Source: a bacterium (GTDB lineage: Bacteria; Hydrogenedentota; Hydrogenedentia; Hydrogenedentiales; SLHB01). Taken from it: a stretch of DNA of 5,194 nt. Each line of letters begins with the position of its first letter. Position 1 is the first letter of the stretch. A program made the position numbers and the translations under genes. Location: NCBI GenBank assembly GCA_024231375.1, contig JAAEQP010000087.1:1-5194 (forward strand). The letters run 5' to 3'. Shown here piece after piece: positions 1 to 5,194 of the stretch. A model generated the notes under the pieces. It saw nothing but the letters and a program-made list of their open reading frames with translations. It was not told the DNA's origin and did not search any database.

Positions 1-447
1 ACTGCCGGAGCCTACAGAAAGTCACCTTGTTCCTTCTTTGCTCTTACTGGCAGTACTTCTGCATCCGGTGAGGCGACTGACACTCCCAACGTAACTGACA
101 CAGACACATTCTTGGCCCCCGAGCGAAACTGGCATGAATTCGGAAAGAAGGATTTCGCCATTGATGAATTCCAGGAGGTCAACCGTTGTGCCTACTTCGA
201 CTATCAACGCACAAAAGTATCCGCTAGGACTGACAAGGCGATAGTCCGCGCAAACGCCCGCGCGGAAAGAAGAGGTCGCACACAACATAAACCCAATAAG
301 GTCGTCGCCGTTGAAGGTGGGCGTTGTCCTGTTGAACGGACCGTACGCGCGGTCCAGGCTGTTGGTTTGCCCGAACCGTTCCTGTCCCGCTGGATCGCCT
401 TCCTCCGTACCGCCCGCGACTCGGGCTGGCATCCGGAATACGGATGA
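1..447 (+). pseudogene. Fragment of TM0106-type RecB-like nuclease / transposase fusion (exonuclease end, linker, zinc-ribbon start)
   Basis: The reading frame starting at base 1 is open to TGA at 445-447 and has no start in the window. From about base 100 it reads WHEFGKKDFAIDEF, then NRCAYFDYQRTKVSART, then KPNKVVAVEGGRCP, ending near 331. As I recall the family, this is the conserved stretch between the exonuclease-like domain of TM0106-type RecB-like nucleases and a fused DDE transposase. It carries a YFDYQR..V.VRT block followed by the first CP of a zinc ribbon. Bases 3-68 in the third frame read CRSLQKVTLFLL, matching the DC.AL.KVT.FL end of that exonuclease domain, but this frame stops at TGA 69-71, so a frameshift separates the two pieces. 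Beyond about 331 the similarity ends, no second zinc-ribbon cysteine pair or DDE domain follows, and GC content jumps. I read it as a truncated, frameshifted remnant. The family assignment is from memory of motifs and was not searched. Confidence 0.6.
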
Positions 448-474
448 TAAGGGCGGAAACAGGTCTCCGGATGC
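429..474. repeat. 8-bp inverted repeat just past the end of the 478-1626 gene
   Basis: GCATCCGG at 429-436 and CCGGATGC at 467-474 are perfect reverse complements separated by 30 bases. Inside it a second perfect stem, CATCCG at 430-435 with CGGATG at 441-446, would compete for the same left arm. It begins 4 bases beyond the stop codon of the minus-strand gene ending at 478, so it could form a 3' hairpin that ends or protects that transcript. There is no T-run after either stem, so it is not a standard intrinsic terminator. Confidence 0.4.
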
Positions 475-477
475 AGC

Positions 478-1626
478 TCAGCTCAGCAGTCGGGCCTGAC
501 GGAATCGCTTCAGCAGCGAGGTCTTCTTCGCATGCTCATCCCAGAGCGTCCTCATCCGCGTGGAGAACAGGAGTCCCTCCCCGTCAACCTCCCGCAGATC
601 CTTCAGCAACTGCACGGCCTCGTCGTAGCGCCTTGGCTGGCGCGTAGCAATGTGGGCTTCGATGTCCCGCCACACATCCTCTTCTCTTCCGACGAGAGAC
701 GCGAGATACCGACGGCGGGCCTCAGCCGATGCCTGTTCTCTCCGCACTTGCTCCTCGGCCCGCTCACGCGCCAGCCGATCCTTTCGCGCGAGCGTGATGG
801 CCTCTGCCCGTTCTACGAGATCGGCTGCCCTCCGTCCCTGGCCTCCGCCTGCGCCAGATGATGTGTCGGCCTCACCGCAAACTTCCGATACCGCACGCCT
901 CCTGAGCACAGCCGACAAATGGGGTTCGTCACCAGCCACCAACCGGGTGAGCAGCGTGTCGCGTTCCGCGCCGCTCAACGCAGCAACCCATTTCCCGATG
1001 TCCTCCGTCGACGCGCCCCGCGAGTCTCCCCCGGGACTTGCTTCCGCAGCTACGGTGATCAGGTCGGAATCGATGTCGAAGAATTCCGCCAACGCCTCAA
1101 GTGAGGGAGTGAGTTCCTTCAGGCCGGGAGGCACAAGATCTTCACGGGTGTCATCATCGTACTCTCCCATCTGAACCGCGCGGAGCCATCCCAGGTATAG
1201 ACAGCGATGGTCGCCGTTCATCACATCGGATCGCAGTTGAATCAGCGATGACAGCCATCCCGTTTCCTCGACCCACTCGCTTGAGGCGTCGTCAACATAG
1301 AAAGAGAGGACGTGGTGGCCGTTTGCCTCGTAACACGAGAAGTACTCTCCGCTGAAGCAATCGGGAACGCTATCCGGATCCAGCACGCCGTCGGGAACGC
1401 GAAACATGAACCAGCGAACACCCCAGTTCGTCATGTAGAGAAAGGCGTCGAAGTACTTCTCCATCCATTCGCAGGGATCGCCCTTGAAGTTTCCCCAGTT
1501 GTACTCGTTCACGAAGCTGGTAGGTGTGATGTCGGCGCGTGACGAGTAGTCGCGCAGCGTTCCCATCTGATCGTCTGTCAAAGGGCGGTCAATTGCTCGA
1601 AATTCGTAGTACTGGTACTCGCTCAC
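478..1626 (-). CDS. Conserved protein of unknown function (MSEYQYYEF family, 382 aa)
   Basis: The reading frame is complete, with a GTG start. An AGGAG ribosome-binding site lies 6 bases upstream, which fixes the start. The N-terminal part (about residues 1-200) opens with MSEYQYYEFRAIDRPLTD and contains TPTSFVNEYNWGNFKGDP (35-51), YFDAFLYMTNWG (58-69) and LYLGWLRAVQ (143-152). I recognise this as a widespread family of uncharacterised proteins, which I recall sometimes lying next to SWIM zinc-finger genes; that memory is weak and no such gene is visible here. A Gly/Ser-rich stretch near 252-264 leads into a charged helix rich in Glu, Arg and Ala (about 265-310) that could form a coiled coil. 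The C-terminus has YDEAVQLLKDLREV (334-347) and a basic tail. There is no signal peptide, membrane segment or visible catalytic motif, so it is probably cytoplasmic. It lies 30 bases after the 1657-3246 gene on the same strand, so co-transcription is possible. Confidence 0.85.
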   Translation of the reverse strand: MSEYQYYEFRAIDRPLTDDQMGTLRDYSSRADITPTSFVNEYNWGNFKGDPCEWMEKYFDAFLYMTNWGVRWFMFRVPDGVLDPDSVPDCFSGEYFSCYEANGHHVLSFYVDDASSEWVEETGWLSSLIQLRSDVMNGDHRCLYLGWLRAVQMGEYDDDTREDLVPPGLKELTPSLEALAEFFDIDSDLITVAAEASPGGDSRGASTEDIGKWVAALSGAERDTLLTRLVAGDEPHLSAVLRRRAVSEVCGEADTSSGAGGGQGRRAADLVERAEAITLARKDRLARERAEEQVRREQASAEARRRYLASLVGREEDVWRDIEAHIATRQPRRYDEAVQLLKDLREVDGEGLLFSTRMRTLWDEHAKKTSLLKRFRQARLLS

Positions 1627-1632
1627 TGATAT

Positions 1633-1637
1633 CTCCT
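1633..1637 (-). promoter_or_regulatory. Ribosome-binding site for the 478-1626 gene
   Basis: On the minus strand AGGAG lies 6 bases before the GTG at 1626. It decides the start, because the initiation codon is not ATG. It sits inside the 30-base gap after the stop codon of the upstream gene. Confidence 0.75.
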
Positions 1638-1656
1638 ACGTCCAAACGATGCTCTG

Positions 1657-3246
1657 CTACAGATTCACCAACGCCGTATCCAACCCCTCCGCCTCCGCGG
1701 GCATCGTCTTCCCCTGCCAGCGCACGCGCAGGGTCCTCCGCTCTTCCGACAGATTCCACAAAAGCACCGCCTTCGCCGACGGATACCACGCACACGCCAC
1801 GGGCGTCTCGTCTTCGACAAACGGGACATCAAGACCCGTTTCGACGAATTCCCGTTTCAGCGCCCACAAGGCTTCGAGCGACTCGTCCACGCCCCGCGCG
1901 CCCTCGATCCCGAGTCCCCCACGGCATACGAGACGGCCTTGGGCCGCCTCCTTGTCGTTCGTGCCAAGACTCCGCGCGTCGAAGTCCGACAGGAACGTCC
2001 ATCCTTCGTTGGCGATGCGATCCGTCACTTCGAAGGGGATGCCCATGGCCAGGAAGAGGCTGAAGGGCCGGTCGTCGCCCACGTACCGTTGCGCCTCGCC
2101 CCAGTAGTGCTTGAGGGGGCCTCGCGGCGTATGTCCCACCAGCCGCTCGTGATGCGCAGTCTGCTTCCGCATGGCAGGCGCCAACACGTCCCAATGGGTC
2201 TTGGGAAACGGCGTCATCCCGGACATGTACATGGTGTTGCGCACGTCGGTGAACGTCGATACGACGAGCTTCGCCGCCATGTTGCGTGCCGAGAGCTTGT
2301 CCGCGGGGAATGCCGTGGTTTCGCTGTACGCCAACTCAGGCTTCGCGAAGCGGCGATGAAACAGCGCGCTGAACAACTCGTCCGTCTTCCCCTTCAAGGG
2401 TCCGAACGCCGCGTCGTGGAACATCATCTCGCCCACGCGAAACGGCGCGTCCACGTAGTCCGCCAACCGGATGCCCGCCTTCTCGGCACCGAGATACATG
2501 ATCATGTTTCCGATGGCCACGTCGGGCGCAGCAGCCTGCTGGGCGCGGAAGCAACCGGTCAGTTCATCGCACGTTGACTCCACCCACGCCCGCAGAATGG
2601 GCGACAGCCGGCGTTCCCGCACATCCGTCAACAATTCGCCCCAACGCGCTTCTGTGTAGCCGCCCTTCGCCAGAAATCGCTGCCTGTGCCAATCGCAGTA
2701 GCATCCCCCGATGACCCCGGGACCGGTCGCCAGACGGAAGTCGTCGTCGAGGAAGATGCAGTCCGACTTCAGCGCGGCGATTGCCCGCACGGCCTCGACA
2801 TTCTCCGCCGTGGCGGGCGGATGCAACGACGTACCCGAGTACTTGGACCCGTCGGGACGCACCGCCAGACGCCACCGCGTCGGTGGCGTGATGGGGGTCT
2901 GGCCGACGGTGTCGCCAAGCGCGTCGCCGGGATGGCCCAGAGGCACATTGATGACGTGCCAGCGCAGGCCCTTGGATTCGACCCGCTCGCGGGCCCTACG
3001 GAGCCCGTCGGGTTTCTCGTACCAGTGGCCGTAGAAGAACGACGCCTGCCACACGTCGGTCACGCCCGCGTCGCGGACGACGTCCAGCAAATCGGGGTCG
3101 GTCTCCAGATACTTGGATCCCAGGCACACGTGATACCGGCGCACGGCGCCGCTGGATTCGTCGGCGGCATGCGCGTCGCCCAGAAATGCGGTTCCGCTTG
3201 CAGCGGCCGCGCAGGCCAGGAATCTTCGTCGCGACAACATAGGCAT
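1657..3246 (-). CDS. Tat-exported protein resembling a TIM-barrel glycoside hydrolase (529 aa)
   Basis: The N-terminus MPMLSRRRFLACAAAASG carries a twin-arginine motif (SRRRFLA, residues 5-11), an Ala-rich hydrophobic core and an AHA-A cleavage site near residue 27, so the protein should be exported folded by the Tat system. The mature part starts with alternating strand/helix segments typical of a TIM barrel (GVTDVWQASFFYGHWY, 61-76). It then has CIFLDDDFRL (163-172), where Asp167-169 sit at the likely end of a barrel strand, and GGCYCDWH (180-187) with a C-x-C..H arrangement. YSETTAF places Glu309 in a plausible catalytic position. The last ~50 residues (AVLLWNLSEERRTLRV, 493-508) look like a small beta-sandwich, as found at the end of many glycosidases. 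The family is not identified; the substrate and the acid/nucleophile roles are inference. GGGAG lies 5 bases before the ATG at 3246; another ATG two codons downstream is less well spaced. Composition is clearly GC-rich (about 65% in a sampled line). Confidence 0.8.
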   Translation of the reverse strand: MPMLSRRRFLACAAAASGTAFLGDAHAADESSGAVRRYHVCLGSKYLETDPDLLDVVRDAGVTDVWQASFFYGHWYEKPDGLRRARERVESKGLRWHVINVPLGHPGDALGDTVGQTPITPPTRWRLAVRPDGSKYSGTSLHPPATAENVEAVRAIAALKSDCIFLDDDFRLATGPGVIGGCYCDWHRQRFLAKGGYTEARWGELLTDVRERRLSPILRAWVESTCDELTGCFRAQQAAAPDVAIGNMIMYLGAEKAGIRLADYVDAPFRVGEMMFHDAAFGPLKGKTDELFSALFHRRFAKPELAYSETTAFPADKLSARNMAAKLVVSTFTDVRNTMYMSGMTPFPKTHWDVLAPAMRKQTAHHERLVGHTPRGPLKHYWGEAQRYVGDDRPFSLFLAMGIPFEVTDRIANEGWTFLSDFDARSLGTNDKEAAQGRLVCRGGLGIEGARGVDESLEALWALKREFVETGLDVPFVEDETPVACAWYPSAKAVLLWNLSEERRTLRVRWQGKTMPAEAEGLDTALVNL

Positions 3247-3251
3247 CGATA

Positions 3252-3256
3252 CTCCC
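3252..3256 (-). promoter_or_regulatory. Ribosome-binding site for the 1657-3246 gene
   Basis: On the minus strand GGGAG lies 5 bases before the ATG at 3246. It favours that ATG over the second one at 3240, for which the spacing would be 11 bases. Confidence 0.65.
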
Positions 3257-3390
3257 TGTTGACCGGCGCGGGTCCTCGCAGACGCCCCACGCCGTTGCTT
3301 GAGGTACGCACAGATTGGACCAGAAGATCCGAATGGTATTCAACAGGAAATGGGAGCGGATTGCCGCCATTCATGTACAGGGAAATCTCG

Positions 3391-3407
3391 GTTCATTGCA
3401 ACTGAAC
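3391..3407. repeat. Imperfect palindrome overlapping the -35 element
   Basis: GTTCA at 3391-3395 and TGAAC at 3403-3407 are exact reverse complements around a 7-base centre, TTGCAAC, which contains the -35 hexamer. The position is suitable for a repressor operator. The arm length of 5 is short enough to occur by chance. Confidence 0.35.
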
Positions 3408-3425
3408 GATGCCCTGGCATATAAT
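3396..3425 (+). promoter_or_regulatory. Sigma70-like promoter for the SGNH hydrolase gene
   Basis: A consensus -10 element TATAAT (3420-3425) lies 18 bases after TTGCAA (3396-3401, four of six matches to TTGACA). Transcription would begin near 3432, leaving a leader of about 160 bases before the ATG at 3593. The first copy of the 19-base repeat fills the spacer and the second copy lies just downstream of the -10, so a protein bound to the repeats would sit directly on the promoter. Confidence 0.5.
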
Positions 3426-3446
3426 TCACTGAACGATGCCTTGGCA
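3401..3446. repeat. Two copies of a 19-base direct repeat flanking the -10 element
   Basis: ACTGAACGATGCCYTGGCA occurs at 3401-3419 and 3428-3446 with one mismatch (C or T at the Y) and a spacing of 27 bases from start to start. Each copy ends in the small palindrome TGCC-NT-GGCA, extended by one pair in the first copy (ATGCC/GGCAT). The arrangement looks like a pair of operator half-sites or a recent local duplication that includes the -10 region. Confidence 0.7.
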
Positions 3447-3469
3447 CTTGTCACATAGGGTACGACAAT
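3441..3469 (+). promoter_or_regulatory. Possible second plus-strand promoter
   Basis: TTGGCA (3441-3446) and GACAAT (3464-3469) are separated by exactly 17 bases, with four or five of six matches to each consensus. It is weaker than the TATAAT promoter upstream, and its -10 lies in the 13-base tandem duplication. Confidence 0.25.
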
Positions 3470-3480
3470 AGGGTACGACA
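3455..3480. repeat. Perfect 13-base tandem duplication
   Basis: ATAGGGTACGACA occurs at 3455-3467 and immediately again at 3468-3480 without a mismatch. It lies in the predicted leader of the SGNH hydrolase gene. It may be a slippage product or a repeated binding site. Confidence 0.8.
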
Positions 3481-3581
3481 ACGCCCAAGAGAGCCGTCCT
3501 CTCATTCTCTTGCGCCAAGGGTCCATGACTAGGTGATGCACGTACTCTATACTCGCTTTTTCGTGTTCCCGAACAGATCTT

Positions 3582-3588
3582 GGGGGGG
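3582..3588 (+). promoter_or_regulatory. G-rich ribosome-binding site for the 3593-4648 gene
   Basis: A run of seven G (3582-3588) lies 4 bases before the ATG at 3593. It is not a textbook AGGAGG, but it is the best-spaced purine tract. It favours this start over GTG 3533 or ATG 3536, which lack a spaced site. Confidence 0.45.
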
Positions 3589-3592
3589 TTCC

Positions 3593-4648
3593 ATGCACCT
3601 CTTGTACGTATGTACCGTGTTTGCCTTGGGGATCTTGGGTGCCTTCGGATGCGTCATTGGGGCGTGGCGGCGGTGGGGCAAGGGAACGCGCGCGGCGGAG
3701 CGTATGGTCAATGCTGCGGTCCTGTTCACAACATTGCTACTCTTGGGCGTGCTGGCGGAGTGTTACTACTATCTGTTTCCCCAGACGGATGGCTTTGGTT
3801 TCACGAAGTCGGATCAACGCTGGCGTGAACTGCATTGGTCCCAACACAATGGGCTGGGGTACCGGGACGTTCCTTTCTATGCTGACTCGCGCGACAGTGA
3901 GCACCTTATCGTCGCCCTGGGCGATTCGTTTACGGCGGGCAGTGGCGTGAAACATGTGAGTGACCGCTTCTCGAATGAACTGGAAGCAGAACTGGGTGCA
4001 CCCTGGCGCGTGGCGAATGTGGCGCAGCCGGGCTGGGATACGGCGGAAGAGTTGACGGCCTTGCAGGCATTGCCCGTGGAACCACGCATGGTGCTGTTGG
4101 CCTATTTCCCGAACGACATCGAACACGCGGTGCTGGCTTCGGGCGGCAGCATGCTGCCGCCGATACAGCCTCCTCCCCGAATGCTCGAGCCGCTAGTGAA
4201 CCAGTCGTATGCGATCAACCATTGGTATTGGCGGTTGTACCGGATGCTGCAACCACGGATGACACAGCATGCCTATGCGATGCGCCTTCGCACGTACTAC
4301 GAAGACGCGGCGCTGTGGGAAGTGCATAGAGCAAAGCTATTGGAACTCGTGTCGTATACGCGTTCGCGCGAAATCTCGTTGCTGGTGGTGTATCTTCCCC
4401 ATGTCGTGACCATGGAAGAGAATCCACCTATCGCGGAGAAGATGCTTTCGGCAGTAGAGGAAGCTGGGGCCGAGGTGCTGGACTTGACGCCGGTGCTTGC
4501 GGGGCGTGAGACGGCGTCGCTGGTCGTCAATGCGTTTGATGGACATTACAACCGAGAAATCCACCGGGAATTGGGCGCGCTACTGGCGCAAGTCATCGTG
4601 GAACGGGGGATGTTGGAGGAACGAGGGAGCATATCCTCGCCTGACTGA
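3593..4648 (+). CDS. Membrane-anchored SGNH/GDSL-type hydrolase or acyltransferase (351 aa)
   Basis: Two hydrophobic segments, about residues 3-25 and 38-62, precede the enzyme domain, so the protein should be anchored in the inner membrane with the enzyme most likely outside the cytoplasm. NGLGYRD (86-92) is a block often seen before the catalytic domain in SGNH proteins of this type. The SGNH blocks follow in order: GDSFTAG with nucleophile Ser112, a second block with Gly147 in QPGWDT, YFPND with Asn174, and DGHYN with Asp316 and His318. All catalytic positions are present, so the enzyme should be active as an esterase or O-acyl transferase/deacylase; the substrate is unknown. An action on exopolysaccharide or cell-wall acyl groups is inference from the anchor and the family. 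The frame is also open 20 codons further upstream (GTG 3533), but the hydrophobic start at 3593 and the G-rich site before it fit better. It is transcribed away from the exported glycosidase-like gene. Confidence 0.88.
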   Translation: MHLLYVCTVFALGILGAFGCVIGAWRRWGKGTRAAERMVNAAVLFTTLLLLGVLAECYYYLFPQTDGFGFTKSDQRWRELHWSQHNGLGYRDVPFYADSRDSEHLIVALGDSFTAGSGVKHVSDRFSNELEAELGAPWRVANVAQPGWDTAEELTALQALPVEPRMVLLAYFPNDIEHAVLASGGSMLPPIQPPPRMLEPLVNQSYAINHWYWRLYRMLQPRMTQHAYAMRLRTYYEDAALWEVHRAKLLELVSYTRSREISLLVVYLPHVVTMEENPPIAEKMLSAVEEAGAEVLDLTPVLAGRETASLVVNAFDGHYNREIHRELGALLAQVIVERGMLEERGSISSPD

Positions 4649-4649
4649 A

Positions 4650-4662
4650 GGGCTGGCAGCCC
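4650..4662. repeat. Short hairpin after the SGNH hydrolase gene
   Basis: GGGCT (4650-4654) pairs with AGCCC (4658-4662) across a 3-base loop, starting 2 bases after the stop codon. No T-run follows, so terminator function is doubtful. Confidence 0.25.
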
Positions 4663-4755
4663 CGGCTGGCACGCGGGTAGCTTGCTGGACTTCTTTCGGT
4701 GGTGGCGTTCATCTGCGCTAGAGGCCAAGAATACACCTCAATCCAACAATCTCTC

Positions 4756-4798
4756 GAATGCCCCCGCGTTTGCCCTATGATGCAGGCCTGGGGCATTC
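4756..4798. repeat. 9-bp perfect inverted repeat between the SGNH gene and the nuclease fragment
   Basis: GAATGCCCC (4756-4764) and GGGGCATTC (4790-4798) are exact reverse complements with a 25-base interior. It could be a factor-dependent terminator hairpin of the SGNH gene or a mark left at the junction with the degraded mobile gene. There is no T-tract after it. Confidence 0.5.
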
Positions 4799-4874
4799 TG
4801 GCTATACCCATGTTCTCAATCGTGGTGGAAAGGGCGTCACAAGCCCAGTGGATAGACTTTGAGGCGGGGATCAT

Positions 4875-5194
4875 ATGCAGTGTCTGCATAAGACCCCCGC
4901 CGATGGGCGAAGTGGCATTGAGGGTATACCCGACAGAAATCTCAATTATCTAATTGGCATGATTATCGATGTACAAGGCGAGGAGTCTCATCGCTACTTC
5001 TGGGCCGATGCAATTGGTGAACAGGCATTAATAGCTGCTCAGTTCTTGGACTTCATGGGCAGTATTCCGCATTTTCGCGCCTATCATTACGGACACTACG
5101 ACGTAGATGCGTTGAAGCGAATGTGCGCGGATTTCCCCGACGCGTACAAAGAACAGCTCGACAGAGTCCTCGAATCTTCAACAAACGTGCTGTC
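4875..5194 (+). pseudogene. 5'-truncated TM0106-type RecB-like nuclease, exonuclease-like domain (runs off the window)
   Basis: The frame opens after TGA 4860-4862, with an ATG at 4875 preceded by GGCGGGG, and stays open to the window end. It reads SGIEGIPDRNLNYLIG, then HRYFWAD, then FRAYHYGHYDVDALKRM. This is the characteristic order of the RNase H-like 3'-5' exonuclease domain in TM0106 RecB-like nucleases (DIEG.PD..YYLIG, then FWAD, then FHYG.YE...L). These proteins normally carry a RecB-type nuclease region of a few hundred residues before this point, and nothing like it is encoded upstream, so the 5' part is missing. The first acidic residue of the expected D-x-E motif is Gly (GIEG instead of DIEG), which should impair metal binding. 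GC is about 50%, well below the interior genes. It could still be translated from ATG 4875, but as a defective product. The C-terminal part lies beyond the window. Confidence 0.65.

Larger units (their letters stand above)
3247..3592. other. Divergent intergenic region (346 bases)
   Basis: This gap separates the minus-strand Tat-exported gene from the plus-strand SGNH hydrolase gene. It holds the ribosome-binding sites of both, one strong and one weaker plus-strand promoter candidate, two copies of a 19-base direct repeat and a perfect 13-base tandem duplication. I saw no convincing minus-strand promoter for the 3246 gene. I found no protein-like reading frame or RNA gene here. Confidence 0.7.

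Noticed and set aside
61..68. A third copy of GCATCCGG, matching the arm of the inverted repeat at 429-474
   Set aside because: Eight bases with no extension on either side is likely chance.
22..432. 136-codon minus-strand open frame over the left fragment
   Set aside because: It lies antisense to the recognisable YFDYQR/zinc-ribbon coding stretch and its own translation shows no known motif.
1939..2577. Long plus-strand open frames (for example 1939-2577 and 2686-3405) opposite the exported glycosidase-like gene
   Set aside because: They are shadows of a GC-rich gene with a complete signal peptide and ribosome-binding site on the minus strand; their translations show no domain.
3401..3480. 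CRISPR array
   Set aside because: There are only two copies of each short repeat, with spacers of 8 or 0 bases and no cas genes.
3533..3592. Upstream start (GTG 3533 or ATG 3536) for the SGNH hydrolase
   Set aside because: No spaced ribosome-binding site is present, and the extra 20 residues add nothing recognisable before the hydrophobic N-terminus.
4699..4953. 84-codon plus-strand open frame before the right fragment
   Set aside because: It overlaps the recognisable IEGIPDR frame, has no ribosome-binding site that I can see and resembles no family.
1..5194. The window as a circular molecule in which the right fragment continues into the left one
   Set aside because: Joining base 5194 to base 1 carries the right-hand frame into the second frame, while the matching left-hand homology is in the third and first frames. 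About 60-80 residues of the domain would also be missing.

Overview
The window looks like an accessory segment of a moderately GC-rich bacterium. The best guess is the Planctomycetota / Hydrogenedentota neighbourhood. That guess rests on a Tat-exported glycosidase-like protein, an SGNH hydrolase with an N..GYRD block, and fragments of a TM0106-type nuclease/transposase fusion that I associate with those groups from memory. No rRNA, tRNA or ribosomal marker is present to settle the taxonomy.

Layout. Positions 1-447 (+) hold a decayed fragment of a large protein: the end of a RecB/TM0106-associated 3'-5' exonuclease-like domain, a linker, and the YFDYQR block plus the start of a zinc ribbon that precedes a transposase domain. 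The fragment is frameshifted near its start, and its homology stops abruptly near 331. Positions 478-1626 (-) encode a conserved protein of unknown function (MSEYQYYEF type, GTG start, clear ribosome-binding site). Positions 1657-3246 (-) encode a 529-residue protein with a twin-arginine signal and features of a TIM-barrel glycoside hydrolase. It lies 30 bases upstream of the previous gene on the same strand, so the two may be co-transcribed. Positions 3247-3592 form a divergent intergenic region with a good sigma70-like promoter (TATAAT at 3420-3425) and two sets of short direct repeats that could bind a regulator. Positions 3593-4648 (+) encode a membrane-anchored SGNH/GDSL hydrolase with an intact Ser-Asn-Asp/His set. 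Positions 4649-4874 hold two inverted repeats and no recognisable gene. Positions 4875-5194 (+) run off the end and encode the exonuclease-like domain of the same nuclease/transposase family as the left edge, lacking its N-terminal RecB-like part.

The two edges thus hold different, non-overlapping pieces of the same protein family, in the same orientation but in reversed order (later part on the left, earlier part on the right). One gene split by an insertion cannot give that order, so there are probably two degraded copies flanking a three-gene segment. By hand count of sample lines, both edges are about 47-50% GC while sampled parts of the interior reach about 65%, which fits a mosaic origin. 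The three interior genes do not form an obvious pathway. Two of them, the exported glycosidase-like protein and the membrane-anchored esterase/acyltransferase-like protein, could both act on extracellular polysaccharide, but that is inference.
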